This document shows, one piece after another, positions 1 to 9,000 of a stretch of 39,324 nt of DNA. The position numbers were made by a program, and so were the translations under genes. The notes under the pieces are model-generated. The model was given only the letters and a program-made list of their open reading frames with translations, ran no database searches and was not told the DNA's origin. Numbering within the stretch: the stretch's first letter is position 1; every line of letters begins with the position of its first letter. Source of the stretch: Clostridiales bacterium UBA929 (lineage in GTDB: Bacteria; Bacillota; Clostridia; Oscillospirales; UBA929). Location of the stretch: NCBI GenBank assembly GCA_002293625.1, contig DBDP01000124.1, positions 1-39,324 of the forward strand, given 5' to 3'.

Positions 1-28
1 CTCGCGATGTCCAAACTGATAATATCGA

Positions 29-60
29 CCCCCGCCGTTATCGGCGGGGTTCGTTGTTGT
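29..60. terminator. GC-rich hairpin, possible terminator
   Basis: An 8-bp perfect stem (CCCCGCCG / CGGCGGGG) with a four-base loop lies at 30-49. On the plus strand it is followed by a T-rich tail (TTCGTTGTTGTT), so it reads best as a rho-independent terminator for a gene entering from the left edge. It lies just downstream of the minus-strand VOC gene and may also end that transcript, but no T-run follows on that strand. The first 59 bases contain no gene. Confidence 0.45.
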
Positions 61-488
61 TACAGCAGCGCAAAGTGCGGACTGGCGTAAAGGTCTTTTG
101 CGTTACACAGACAAAATGGGTGTCCGGCTGGGTCAAACATAACCGTCCAATGCTCGGAAAACTGTTCGTTTGAGATTCTCGCCCCGCAGCCGACGGCGTA
201 CTCCACTGCTTTATCCACATCGTTGACGGCGAAATCGATATGCGTCATCTGCTGCTGCGCGCCGGGTGCCTCCGGCCACACGGGCGGCACATAATCAGGG
301 TTCCTCTGGAATGTTATGCCGGGGTACGCGCCTTGATTTGATCCGGGAGGTGCAATAACTACATACTCTTCGTCCGGGATCGGAACAACTTCCCAGTTGA
401 GCAGCGCCGCATAGAATTTTGCCAGTTCACGCGGGTCTTTACAATCCAGCGTAACCGAATACATCTTAATTTTCAAGTCATTTTCCAT
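60..488 (-). CDS. VOC (glyoxalase/bleomycin-resistance fold) family protein
   Basis: A 142-residue protein of the vicinal oxygen chelate superfamily. It opens with the typical first strand and the DCKDPRELAKFYAALLNWEV helix, has a mid-protein MTHIDFAVNDVDKAVEYAVGCGA segment and ends with the VMFDPAGHPFCLC strand of such proteins. Family members bind a metal and act as lyases, dioxygenases or resistance proteins, and the substrate cannot be told from the sequence. The ATG at 488 is chosen because a GGAGG lies 8 bases upstream; an in-frame TTG five codons earlier overlaps that site and is unlikely to be used. It follows lysC by 25 bases in the same direction and is probably the last gene of that transcript. 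Confidence 0.85.
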   Translation of the reverse strand: MENDLKIKMYSVTLDCKDPRELAKFYAALLNWEVVPIPDEEYVVIAPPGSNQGAYPGITFQRNPDYVPPVWPEAPGAQQQMTHIDFAVNDVDKAVEYAVGCGARISNEQFSEHWTVMFDPAGHPFCLCNAKDLYASPHFALL

Positions 489-513
489 CGCGCGTACCTC
501 CAATCACCGCAGT

Positions 514-1722
514 CTATAATCCGAAGAACTCCTGATGGATCGCCTGTACGGCGCGGTCGGAGTCGGCAAGGTCAATCAGCACCGAAACTTTGATCTCACT
601 GGTCGAGATCATTTGAATATTCACGCCGGCGGCGGCTAAAGATTCAAACATCCTCGCCGCGACGCCGGGGTTGTTAATCATGCCCGCGCCTACAATGGAA
701 ACTTTGCTAATGGAATCGCTGACTTCAAGCCTGTCATACCCAAGCGACTCGCGGTGCGCTTCCAAAACGGCGCGCGCTTCCGCCAGCCCGTTTTTCGCGA
801 TGGTGAAGCTGATATCCTTGGTATCATGCCGCCCGATGGATTGCAGGATGATGTCCACATTGAGTTTATGCTGCGCCAGCAGCGAGAAGATTTTTGCGGC
901 GACGCCGGGTGCGTCCGCCAGTCCGATCAGCGCGATCCGCGCCACATTGTTGTCACGGGCGACCCCCGAAACCTGCGTTTTTTCCATCTTAACGACCTCC
1001 TTGACAATGGTGCCGGGGCAATCCCGGAAACTGGACAGCACTTCGAGCTTTACGCGGAACCGTTTCGCCATTTCCACCGAGCGCGATGCCAGCACCTGCG
1101 CTCCGAGCGACGCCAGCTCCAGCATCTCGTCAAAACTGATTTCATCGAGTTTATGCGCGCCGGAAACAAGGCGCGGGTCAACGGTAAACACGCCGTCAAC
1201 ATCGGTGTAGATTTGGCATAGGTCTGCCTTCAGAGCTGCCGCGAACGCAACGGCGGTGGTATCGGAACCGCCCCGTCCGATTGTGGTTACGTCGCCGAAC
1301 TTATTGATACCCTGAAACCCGGCAATGACGACGATACTGTTCTTATCTAGCTCCATCCGCACCCGCTCCGGGTCAATCTTCTTGATTCGCGCGACGGAGT
1401 GGTTGGAATCGGTCTGCATTCCAGCCTGCCAGCCGGTTAGCGATATAACCGGGAAACCCATCTTTTCAATAGCGATTGCAAGCAGCGCCGCCGACATTTG
1501 CTCGCCGCAAGCTTGCAGCATGTCCAGCTCTCGCCGGGACGCGCCGCTGTTTAAGTCCGCGGCTTTTTCCAAAAGGTCGTCCGTCGTGTCGCCCTGCGCC
1601 GATACGATGACGACGACCTGATGACCCTCCGTGTGGCTTTTTGTAATGATTTTCGCGACATTACGCAGTTTGTCATTGTCGGCTACCGAAGAGCCTCCGA
1701 ATTTTTTTACGATCAGGGACAT
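514..1722 (-). CDS. lysC: aspartate kinase (monofunctional, two ACT domains)
   Basis: Aspartokinase phosphorylates L-aspartate with ATP, the first step toward lysine, threonine and methionine. The 402-residue product starts with the nucleotide-binding KKFGGSSV motif, has the kinase core to about residue 240 (including FQGINKFGDVTTIGRGGSDTTAVAFA and LCQIYTDVDGVFTVDPR), then two ACT domains (about 263-330 and 340-402) for feedback control by an end-product amino acid. An AAGGA lies 7 bases before the ATG. hom lies three genes upstream on the same strand. A second ribosome binding site inside the gene, before the ACT domains, suggests alpha2beta2 expression as in Bacillus subtilis aspartokinase II (see separate entry). 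Confidence 0.97.
   Translation of the reverse strand: MSLIVKKFGGSSVADNDKLRNVAKIITKSHTEGHQVVVIVSAQGDTTDDLLEKAADLNSGASRRELDMLQACGEQMSAALLAIAIEKMGFPVISLTGWQAGMQTDSNHSVARIKKIDPERVRMELDKNSIVVIAGFQGINKFGDVTTIGRGGSDTTAVAFAAALKADLCQIYTDVDGVFTVDPRLVSGAHKLDEISFDEMLELASLGAQVLASRSVEMAKRFRVKLEVLSSFRDCPGTIVKEVVKMEKTQVSGVARDNNVARIALIGLADAPGVAAKIFSLLAQHKLNVDIILQSIGRHDTKDISFTIAKNGLAEARAVLEAHRESLGYDRLEVSDSISKVSIVGAGMINNPGVAARMFESLAAAGVNIQMISTSEIKVSVLIDLADSDRAVQAIHQEFFGL
985..1002 (-). promoter_or_regulatory. internal RBS and ATG for a lysC beta subunit
   Basis: Within lysC, AAGGAGG (996-1002, minus strand) lies 8 bases before an in-frame ATG (985-987) at codon 246. Starting there gives a 157-residue protein holding just the two ACT domains (514-987). 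The same in-phase overlapping arrangement is established for B. subtilis lysC. Spacing and match to the 16S anti-SD are ideal, better than those of the gene's own start. Confidence 0.7.
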
Positions 1723-1743
1723 ACGCTCATCCTTTCATGTAAT

Positions 1744-2484
1744 CTACTCCAGCTCGTAAGCGGTATACGGATGGGATACATGATACCCCAGTTTTTCGGC
1801 CAAAGCGACTGATCGCTCATCATGCGCGTCCCAACCGGGGTATATATTCCTTGCCAAACACTCCAGTATCAATTTTGCCCCGCACACAGTCGCAAGCCCT
1901 TTTCGCCGGTACTCAAGTCTTGTATCTATTTGAATCTCAATGCCTCCGTTGTAAACCGCATAGGGAGAAGCTCCGGCAACCAGTTTGCCTTGATATAGCA
2001 CACCTACCCCTACCGCCAGCCTCTGATACTCATCATAGTCTTTGAATTGTGAGCATAAGTCCGCAGACCATTCTTCGCTCTTTGCAAGCTCGAACAAATC
2101 TCTGTCGAACAGCTTGAGTTCATAACACACGTCAAGTCCGTCTACATACGAAGTGAGTTTATTTACATCAAATGCGTCGGGTTCTGTTTTGATGGCGTAT
2201 CTCTGAAACTTCTTTGCTCTGCCGCCAAAGGATCGCTCAATCAATTCCTCCCACCCGTCGTCTCTCGGCACCAGCAGTTTGGAGCGCCCAAATGAGGTGA
2301 GCAGGGAGGCGTTTGGTTCTCCCGCAAGAAAGCAAATATCCCCAACGTCGATTACCGCGGCTTGTGGATCATCGGCATCATCCACAATCAGGTTTCCCAT
2401 ATATCCCTGCAGGCATGAGTATATCATGGATTTTTCCCAGCCATCGAAAAGCCGGGCAGCCTTTTGATTATATTCTGAACTCAT
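1744..2484 (-). CDS. GNAT-family acetyltransferase
   Basis: A 246-residue protein resembling the GNAT_acetyltran group, in which a variable N-terminal half precedes a C-terminal acetyl-CoA binding half. The GNAT core is seen at about residues 170-235: GKLVAGASPYAVYNGGIEIQI, then RLEYRRKGLATVCGAKLI (the acetyl-CoA loop, RxKGLA), then YPGWDAHDERSVALAEKLGY. The acceptor substrate is unknown. The start overlaps the stop of the PH-domain gene by four bases (ATGA), with GGAG five bases before the ATG, so the two are translationally coupled. lysC follows after 21 bases. Confidence 0.85.
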   Translation of the reverse strand: MSSEYNQKAARLFDGWEKSMIYSCLQGYMGNLIVDDADDPQAAVIDVGDICFLAGEPNASLLTSFGRSKLLVPRDDGWEELIERSFGGRAKKFQRYAIKTEPDAFDVNKLTSYVDGLDVCYELKLFDRDLFELAKSEEWSADLCSQFKDYDEYQRLAVGVGVLYQGKLVAGASPYAVYNGGIEIQIDTRLEYRRKGLATVCGAKLILECLARNIYPGWDAHDERSVALAEKLGYHVSHPYTAYELE

Positions 2485-2891
2485 TCCATCTCCGCGAAGC
2501 CGCCGTCATCGTCCCCGTCCATACCGAGGAACTCACGGCTGGAGATACCCCGCGCGGCGCGCTGCTCCTCAATTAGTTTGCTCAAGAAACGCCGCACATC
2601 GTCGGACTGCTTGATGTTTTTCAGCTCATAGGTCGGCGAGGTCTTGTCGTTGCTGATCAGCGTCACGGTTCCAAGCCCGAAGATTTTTTGTCCCAGCCCT
2701 CGCAGCAGGCGAATGTCCAAAATACGGTAAACCATGATCTCGTCGGTGGTCGTTTTGAGGAACCCGCGCCGCACGGTCAGCCGGTCTTTACACACCTCGT
2801 AGCGCGTAAAACTGAGCGGCAAGCCGAAAAGCGTTCGCTTGCGATCCTTCCAAAGAACCTCTTCCTTCTCGATGTTCAGCTTTTTACCCAT
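2481..2891 (-). CDS. bacterial PH domain protein (bPH2, YdbS-like)
   Basis: A 136-residue protein without membrane segments. Residues 10-105 fit the bacterial pleckstrin-homology fold found in YdbS/YdbT proteins: an LFGLPLSFTRYEVCKDRLTV strand pair, then the RRGFLKTTTDEIMVYRILDIR segment and the GLGTVTLISNDK strand. Most relatives carry transmembrane helices; this one is soluble and ends in an acidic tail (FLGMDGDDDGGFAEME). AAGGAG lies 7 bases before the start. It sits between hom and the GNAT gene. Its role is unknown. Confidence 0.75.
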   Translation of the reverse strand: MGKKLNIEKEEVLWKDRKRTLFGLPLSFTRYEVCKDRLTVRRGFLKTTTDEIMVYRILDIRLLRGLGQKIFGLGTVTLISNDKTSPTYELKNIKQSDDVRRFLSKLIEEQRAARGISSREFLGMDGDDDGGFAEME

Positions 2892-2919
2892 GAGGATTCT
2901 CCTTTCTTAGCACCTTACT

Positions 2920-3969
2920 TCACACCAATACTCGCAGCTTCATCCCGTCGGCGAACGTATAGCCGGAGGCGGTTTCCGGCGGGGCGATGTCTAGCGGGTC
3001 GGCGCTCCACGCGCGACCGCATAATGGGTTATTGCTTCTGACGCAGTCGAGAACGTCGGACACGATGGCGCTTGCTGTGGGTCTTGCGCCCGCTCCCCTG
3101 CCGTAGAACATTACGTCGCCGGCGACGCTGCCGCGCAGCATCACGGCGTTGAATACGTCCGATACCGAAGCCAGCGGGTGAATTAACGGTACCAAGTGCG
3201 GCGCGGCATAAACGCGGGGCAGTTCGCCGTCTCGTATATAAGCGCGTCCTAACAGCTTAATCGCGTAACCCGCTTTCCCCGCTTCGGCTAGGTGCGCGGC
3301 GGTAAGGCTGCGGATTCCCTCGACGCTCACATAGGCGGGCGGAACGTGCCGCCCGAACGCGAGGTCGGCTAAAATGCAAATCTTTCTCGCGCAGTCCAGC
3401 CCGTCTACGTCAGCCGATGGGTCGGCTTCCGCGTAACCCAGTTTCTGCGCCTCTTTCAAGGCGTCTTCGAAGGAGGTTCCGTTCTGCCCCATATGGGTGA
3501 GTATATAGTTGCTCGTCCCGTTCAAAATACCCGTGACGTCGGTTATCGTATTCGCGCCCATGCAATGGCAAAACGGGTGGATGATCGGGATGCCGCCGCC
3601 GACACTGGCTTCAAAGAGATAGTGAACGCCGTTTTCTTTGGCTAACGCCAACAGTTCGGCTCCGTGTTCGGCAACAAGCTCTTTGTTGGACGTAACCACG
3701 TGCTTCTTTGCCCGCAGTGCGCGCTTTGTGAAGTCATACGCTGCGCCGCGCCCGCCGATGGATTCCACCACGACCGCTATGTCAGGGTCACTCTCAATCA
3801 GCGAAAAATCCGATACCACACGCCTGTCATCTATTTCCCGAATGTCCAGAATCGTCTTTACCGCCAAAGAAATGCCGGAGCGTTTCTCCTCCGAAGCGGA
3901 GCATTCTTTCACGACTTCGTCCACGCCGCAGCCGACAATCCCGTAACCCAATATCGCAATCTGTGTCAT
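2920..3969 (-). CDS. hom: homoserine dehydrogenase without ACT domain
   Basis: Reduces aspartate-4-semialdehyde to homoserine with NAD(P)H, the branch to threonine and methionine. Visible are the N-terminal dinucleotide loop (ILGYGIVGCGV), VTSNKELVAEHG, ASVGGGIPIIHP, the catalytic-domain signature ILNGTSNYILTHM and KLGYAEADPSADVDGLDCARK. The ATG at 3969 is chosen because GGGAGG precedes it and it overlaps the uxuA stop by four bases. At 349 residues it ends right after the catalytic domain and lacks the C-terminal ACT domain of the usual 400-430-residue bacterial enzymes, so it should not be allosterically inhibited by threonine through that domain. Confidence 0.95.
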   Translation of the reverse strand: MTQIAILGYGIVGCGVDEVVKECSASEEKRSGISLAVKTILDIREIDDRRVVSDFSLIESDPDIAVVVESIGGRGAAYDFTKRALRAKKHVVTSNKELVAEHGAELLALAKENGVHYLFEASVGGGIPIIHPFCHCMGANTITDVTGILNGTSNYILTHMGQNGTSFEDALKEAQKLGYAEADPSADVDGLDCARKICILADLAFGRHVPPAYVSVEGIRSLTAAHLAEAGKAGYAIKLLGRAYIRDGELPRVYAAPHLVPLIHPLASVSDVFNAVMLRGSVAGDVMFYGRGAGARPTASAIVSDVLDCVRSNNPLCGRAWSADPLDIAPPETASGYTFADGMKLRVLV

Positions 3970-5015
3970 AATGCCTCCCATAATCCCGCAAGATATGCAG
4001 CGCCCATCGCCCGGTCGTACAACCCGTATCCGGCGCGTCCCGTTTCGCCCCAAACCATCCGCCCGTGGTCGGGTCGGACATAGCCGCCGAACCCGCTTTC
4101 TTTGAATGCCCGGACAATGGACAGCATGTCGAGAGAACCGCAGTCGGTTGGGTGCGCCGATTCGTAAAAATCTCCGTTTCCGAGGAATTTTAGGTTTCGG
4201 ATATGGGCGAAGAAAATCTTATCCGCAAACTCCCGGACAATTGCCGGGATGTCGTTATTCGGATCTGCTCCGATCGAGCCTGTGCAAAGGGTCAAGCCGT
4301 TGCTCTCGCTGGGGTATAAATCCAAGAAACGCTTGATGTTCTCCCGTGAATTGATCAATCGCGGCAGACCGAACAGCGGCCACGGCGGATCGTCGGGATG
4401 GATCGCCATTTTAATCCCCAAACGCTCCGCTTCGGGGATCACGCGCCGAAGGAAATAGGCGGCGTTTTCCCAATACTGTTCCTGCGTTACGTCCTTATAC
4501 CGTCCGATTGTATTCACTATGTGCTTCAGCCGTTCCGGCTCCCAGCCCGGCAGAGCGATCCCGCCCGACTGCTCGGCGTAACGCGCGGCGAGCTGCTCCG
4601 GCGTGGTACTTTGAATAAACTCGCGGGAGAAGAACATCGTGTTGGAGCCGTCGGGCAGATCATAGAACAAATGGCTCCGCGCCCAGTCCAGCACCGGCAT
4701 GAAGTTGTAGCAAATGACCTTGATGCCGACCTTCGCGAGATTCGTAAGCGTTTCGGTATATTTGTCAATCCAACCGTCGCGCTCCGGCGCGCCCAGTTTA
4801 ATATCCTCATGAATGTTTACGCTTTCGATAACCTCAACGCGTAAACCGGCGGCGCGTATCTCATCGCGCATCGCCTCGCACTCCGCAAGCGACCAAACCT
4901 CCCCGGCGGGGATATGCATCAGGCTCGTCACCACGCCGGCGACGCCGGGTACTTGGGCGATATGTTTTAGCGGTATCGGGTCAAGCCGCCCGAACCAGCG
5001 CATTGTCATTTGCAT
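3966..5015 (-). CDS. uxuA: mannonate dehydratase
   Basis: Converts D-mannonate to 2-keto-3-deoxygluconate in glucuronate breakdown. The product has the family start (MTMRWFG), VTSLMHIPAGEVW, VIESVNIHEDIKLG, KVICYNFMPVLDWARS, MAIHPDDPPWPLFGLPR, SNGLTLCTGSIGADP and the C-terminal YVRPDHGRMVWGE, which hold the conserved Cys/His/Asp metal ligands. Length (349) is normal. A GGAGG lies 11 bases before the ATG at 5015; a TTG one codon earlier has 8-base spacing and is the alternative. It is 17 bases downstream of pfkA and overlaps hom by four bases. No other uronate genes lie in the window, so its place in this operon is unusual. Confidence 0.93.
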   Translation of the reverse strand: MQMTMRWFGRLDPIPLKHIAQVPGVAGVVTSLMHIPAGEVWSLAECEAMRDEIRAAGLRVEVIESVNIHEDIKLGAPERDGWIDKYTETLTNLAKVGIKVICYNFMPVLDWARSHLFYDLPDGSNTMFFSREFIQSTTPEQLAARYAEQSGGIALPGWEPERLKHIVNTIGRYKDVTQEQYWENAAYFLRRVIPEAERLGIKMAIHPDDPPWPLFGLPRLINSRENIKRFLDLYPSESNGLTLCTGSIGADPNNDIPAIVREFADKIFFAHIRNLKFLGNGDFYESAHPTDCGSLDMLSIVRAFKESGFGGYVRPDHGRMVWGETGRAGYGLYDRAMGAAYLAGLWEAL

Positions 5016-5032
5016 CAAATGAAGTTCCTCCG

Positions 5033-6013
5033 TCAGCTCAGCGAGAGAATTCGCGCGGTGTCGTACATCGTCTCCTGTAGGTCTTTTTCCATTAGTAAAG
5101 CTTCATCTATGTCAAAATCCTGCAGTTCGCCGCCGCGAATACCGACAACGCGGTTGCATTTTCCGTCCCGCAGAATCTCCACGGCGTGGCGACCCATACG
5201 GGAGGCGGTGACACGATCGCGCGCGTTTGGTTGTCCGCCGCGCTGGATATGCCCTAATATCGTAACGCGGGTGTCAAGCCCAATCTCTTCTGTGATGCGG
5301 TCGGCGATTTTTTGCGAACCGCCTTCCTTTTCGGCGACCCCTTCGGCCACGATCACGATAAAATGCCTGTACCCATGGATATGCGCGCGCCGCATTCTTT
5401 CGAGTACATCGTGAAACTCATAAGGACGTTCGGGAACCAAAATAACATTGGCACCGACGGCGATGCCGACATAAGCGGCCAAATGCCCGGCGTTCCGACC
5501 CATGACTTCAACCAGCGAACAGCGCTCATGCGATTGCATGGTGTCGCGCAGTTTGTCGATGGCACCGATGGCGGTGTTGCAAGCGGTATCGAAGCCGATG
5601 GTATAGTTGGTGCAGGCAATATCGTTATCAATCGTCGCGGGGATGCCGACAGTGGCGATATTATGCTTGGAGAGATCCCGCGCGCCGCGGAAAGTGCCGT
5701 CGCCGCCGATGCAGATTATGGCGTCAATCCCTAAGTATTTACAGGTTTTGGCGGCTTTACGCACGCCTTCTTCGCTATTAAACTCGGGTGAACGCGCCGT
5801 ATACAGAATCGTGCCGCCTTTCGCGGTCAACCCGTTAACTGTTTTATGTTCCATTTCAAAGACATCGCGGTTAAGCAGACCGTTATAGCCTCGTCGAACA
5901 CCCAAAACCTCAATGCCGTTTACAAAGGCCGTGCGCACGACGGCACGGACGGCGGCATTCATGCCGGGTGAGTCCCCGCCGCTGGTAAGCAGACCGATTC
6001 GGTTCACTGCCAT
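5033..6013 (-). CDS. pfkA: ATP-dependent 6-phosphofructokinase
   Basis: Phosphorylates fructose-6-phosphate to the 1,6-bisphosphate, the committed step of glycolysis. The 326-residue product has LLTSGGDSPGMNAAVRA at the start, GGDGT near 102-106 (a Gly where pyrophosphate-dependent enzymes have Asp, so ATP type), the catalytic TIDNDIACTNYTIGFDTA near 125, and VEVMGRNAGHLA. The ATG at 6013 has GGAGGG 9 bases upstream; an upstream in-frame extension is not family-like. It is 76 bases downstream of dnaE, and that gap holds a palindromic repeat. Confidence 0.97.
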   Translation of the reverse strand: MAVNRIGLLTSGGDSPGMNAAVRAVVRTAFVNGIEVLGVRRGYNGLLNRDVFEMEHKTVNGLTAKGGTILYTARSPEFNSEEGVRKAAKTCKYLGIDAIICIGGDGTFRGARDLSKHNIATVGIPATIDNDIACTNYTIGFDTACNTAIGAIDKLRDTMQSHERCSLVEVMGRNAGHLAAYVGIAVGANVILVPERPYEFHDVLERMRRAHIHGYRHFIVIVAEGVAEKEGGSQKIADRITEEIGLDTRVTILGHIQRGGQPNARDRVTASRMGRHAVEILRDGKCNRVVGIRGGELQDFDIDEALLMEKDLQETMYDTARILSLS

Positions 6014-6035
6014 ATGAGAGTACCCTCCTACTAAA

Positions 6036-6062
6036 CGGGCGAACACAGTTCGCCCCTACTGT
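6036..6062. repeat. GGGGCG-type palindromic repeat between dnaE and pfkA
   Basis: Minus strand reads GTAGGGGCGAACTGTGTTCG followed by CCCG. The arms GGGCGAA / TTCGCCC form a strong hairpin. The same layout (G-TAGGGGCGA...TCGCCCG) recurs at 14,769, 20,210, 20,279 and 20,311, so it is a dispersed small repeat and not a one-off terminator. It ends just before the pfkA ribosome binding site. Confidence 0.7.
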
Positions 6063-6089
6063 CTTTCATATCATTCTATCACAAATAAA

Positions 6090-9000
6090 TCATCCCCGCA
6101 AGACAACATTTTCCTCCCCCAGCAGAGCGCGGCATTCCGCAAGCAGCGGCGCGGCGTGGGAACACTCGCAACCGAATTTCTTACCTGTGTCGGCGTATAC
6201 CAGTACGGCGGGGGCGTTACCGGGAAAAAGCTCCAGCATCGCGAGAATCCGTCCGGCCTCCCGCCCGCCGGTTTGCGGCAGTTTTATGTAGAGCTTGGCA
6301 TTGCTTTCGGTGTCATCGTCGCTTGCTCCCAGCGAGCTTCCCGGCACGAAACCCAGCGGAGCAAGTGAATCAACCAGAATCTGCGCGGGGCGGTCGTCGC
6401 GAACACTCACCTTGCCCTCGATCAGCACGGCGGCGTCATTCTTCACATACCCGCCGCTGCGGTTTAGGACGCCGCTGAACAGGAGCAGTTCCACCGACCC
6501 TGCGCGGTCTTCCAGTGTGGCGTAAGCCATCAAGGTGTTATTGCGGGTCGTCTTGGTCTTGACGCCGGACAATAACCCGGCCAGCTTCACGCCCTGCCCA
6601 TCCTCCACCGATCCTTCTTCCAACCCCTCGACGATATGGGAAATGCTCTGCGCTCCGCTGCGCCGAAGCTCTGCTGCGTAGGCGTCAATCGGATGCCCGG
6701 AGAGGTACAGCCCGGTCAGGCTGCGTTCCATTGTGAGTTTTTCCTTAACGCTCCATTCCTCTATGTCCGGGATCGGAACTTCTTGTGTCTCGCCGCCGCC
6801 CATCGAAAACAGGTCGGTCTGCCCGGCGATTGTCCGCCCAGACGCGATATCGTCAAGAAGGGTTTTCGACAGCTCATCCAGCGCGTGCCGTTTGTAACCC
6901 ATCGAGTCAAACGCGCCGCACTTAATCAGCGACTCCAGCGCGCGCCGGTTTAGGTCGCGCTTCGCCATCCGGCGGCAAAAATCCTCAAAAGAGGCAAACG
7001 CCTTCCCTTCCCGCTCCTCCATCATTTCGGCAATCAGCCCCGCGCCGAGGTTTTTGATCGCCCCCAACCCGAACCGTATCGCCGCTCCCGTATTCCCATC
7101 CAGACCGTGAACCAGCGGCGCGCTGAGGGCATCGCGCCCTACATTTTGATTGTCAAATTGTCCATTGTCAATTGGCGTAAACCCTTCTTCCGAAGCGTTG
7201 ACGTCGGGCGGCAGCACGCGAATCCCCTGCTCTTGGCACTCGGCGATGTACTCCCCTACTTTCCCCGTCCAGCCTTGAACGCTGGACAGCAGCGCCGCCA
7301 TGTACTCGGCGGGGTGATGGCATTTATAGTACGCCGTGCGGTACGCGACGACGGCGTAACAAACAGCGTGGGATTTGTTAAACGCGTAATTGGCGAAGTC
7401 CATGATCTCGTCAAAGATGCTCTGTGCCGTGGCTTCCGGCACGCCGTTTTGGCGGCAGCCGTCCAAAAACGCCTGACGTTCGGCGACCAGTACATCATAT
7501 TTCTTCTTGCTCATCGCCCGCCGCACCACATCCGCGTGACCCAGCGAGAAACCGGCGAGACGGCGCAGAATCTCCAGCACCTGTTCCTGATAAACGATGC
7601 AGCCGTAAGTCACGTCCAGAATCGGCTTCAGCAGCGGGTGTTTGTAGGTCGTCCGTTCCGGGTGATGCTTGCTGTCGATGAAGCGGGGGATTGATTCCAT
7701 CGGTCCGGGTCGGAACAGCGCGACAACGGCGGTGATATCCTCAATTGACTGCGGGCGCAGCCGCATACAAACACCGGTCATCCCCGCGCTTTCAAGCTGG
7801 AAAACACCCGCCGTCTTCCCCTGCGTGAGCATCTCAAACACTGCCGGATCGTCTTCGGGAAAGGTTCCGTCAAAATCCGGCAGACGCTTGCGCACCAATT
7901 CTTCCGCCTCTTGCAGCACGGTGAGGTTGCGAAGCCCCAAAAAGTCCATCTTCAGAAGCCCCAGCTCTTCAAGCTGCGTCATCGGAAATTGGGTAACAAC
8001 GGCTTCCTCGGCTCCGCCGTGGTCGCTTTCCTCAGCGTTCGCGGTTTGGCGCGAACCCTTGCGGGAGACTCGTGCCAGCGGAACGTACTCACTCACCGGC
8101 TCCGCCGTGATGACAACGCCCGCCGCGTGGGTGGAAGCGTGACGCGGCATTCCTTCCAGCTTCCGCGCCATGTCGATTAAGTCGCGCGCGCGGGTGTCGT
8201 TTTCATACAGCTCCTTGAACGCGGAAGACACGTCCAGCGCCTTGTCCAGCGTCATATGCAGCGCGAACGGCACGGCTTTCGCCACCGTATCGGCTTCGGC
8301 ATATGTCCAGCCGAGCGCCCGCGCCGTATCACGCACGGCGGCGCGCGCCGCCATCGTGCCGAACGTGACGATCTGTGCCACATGCGAAGCGCCGTACTTG
8401 TCCGTAACATAGTCGATGACCTCCTGCCGCCGCCGGACGCAGAAGTCGATATCGAAGTCGGGCATACTCACCCGCTCGGGGTTGAGGAAACGCTCAAAAA
8501 GAAGGTTATACTTCATCGGGTCTACGTCGGTGATACCAAGGCTGTAACCCACCATCGATCCCGCGCCGCTGCCGCGCCCGGGTCCGACCGGGATTCCCCT
8601 GTCCTTCGCGTAGTTCACAAAATCGGCGACGATCAAGAAGTAATCGACAAATCCCATTTTCGCGATCATGTCCAGTTCAAACGCCAGCCGGTCTTGATAC
8701 CCTTCGGGATTGTCCGGGTAACGCCGGGCAAACCCTTCGGCGCAAAGACGGCATAAATACGCCTCTGGCTTCTTCTCCCCTTTCGGCAGGGCAAACCGGG
8801 GCAGATGATACTCGCCGAACGTGAGCGTCACGTCGCACATCTCCGCGATTTTCACGGTGTTATTGAGCGCCTCGCGCGGAAAGAGCGCCGCCATCTCCGC
8901 TTCGCTCTTTATGTAAAACTCCTGTGTCTCAAACTTCATGCGGTCGGTTCTGTCAACCGTCGTCTGCGTCTGGATGCACATCAACACGTCCTGCGCGTCC

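Noticed and set aside
671..1210. Plus-strand frames opposite lysC
   Set aside because: Shadows of the aspartokinase gene with Ser-rich low-quality translation.
1723..1743. Lysine riboswitch upstream of lysC
   Set aside because: Only 21 bases separate lysC from the previous gene, too short for an aptamer; the gene is internal to a transcript.
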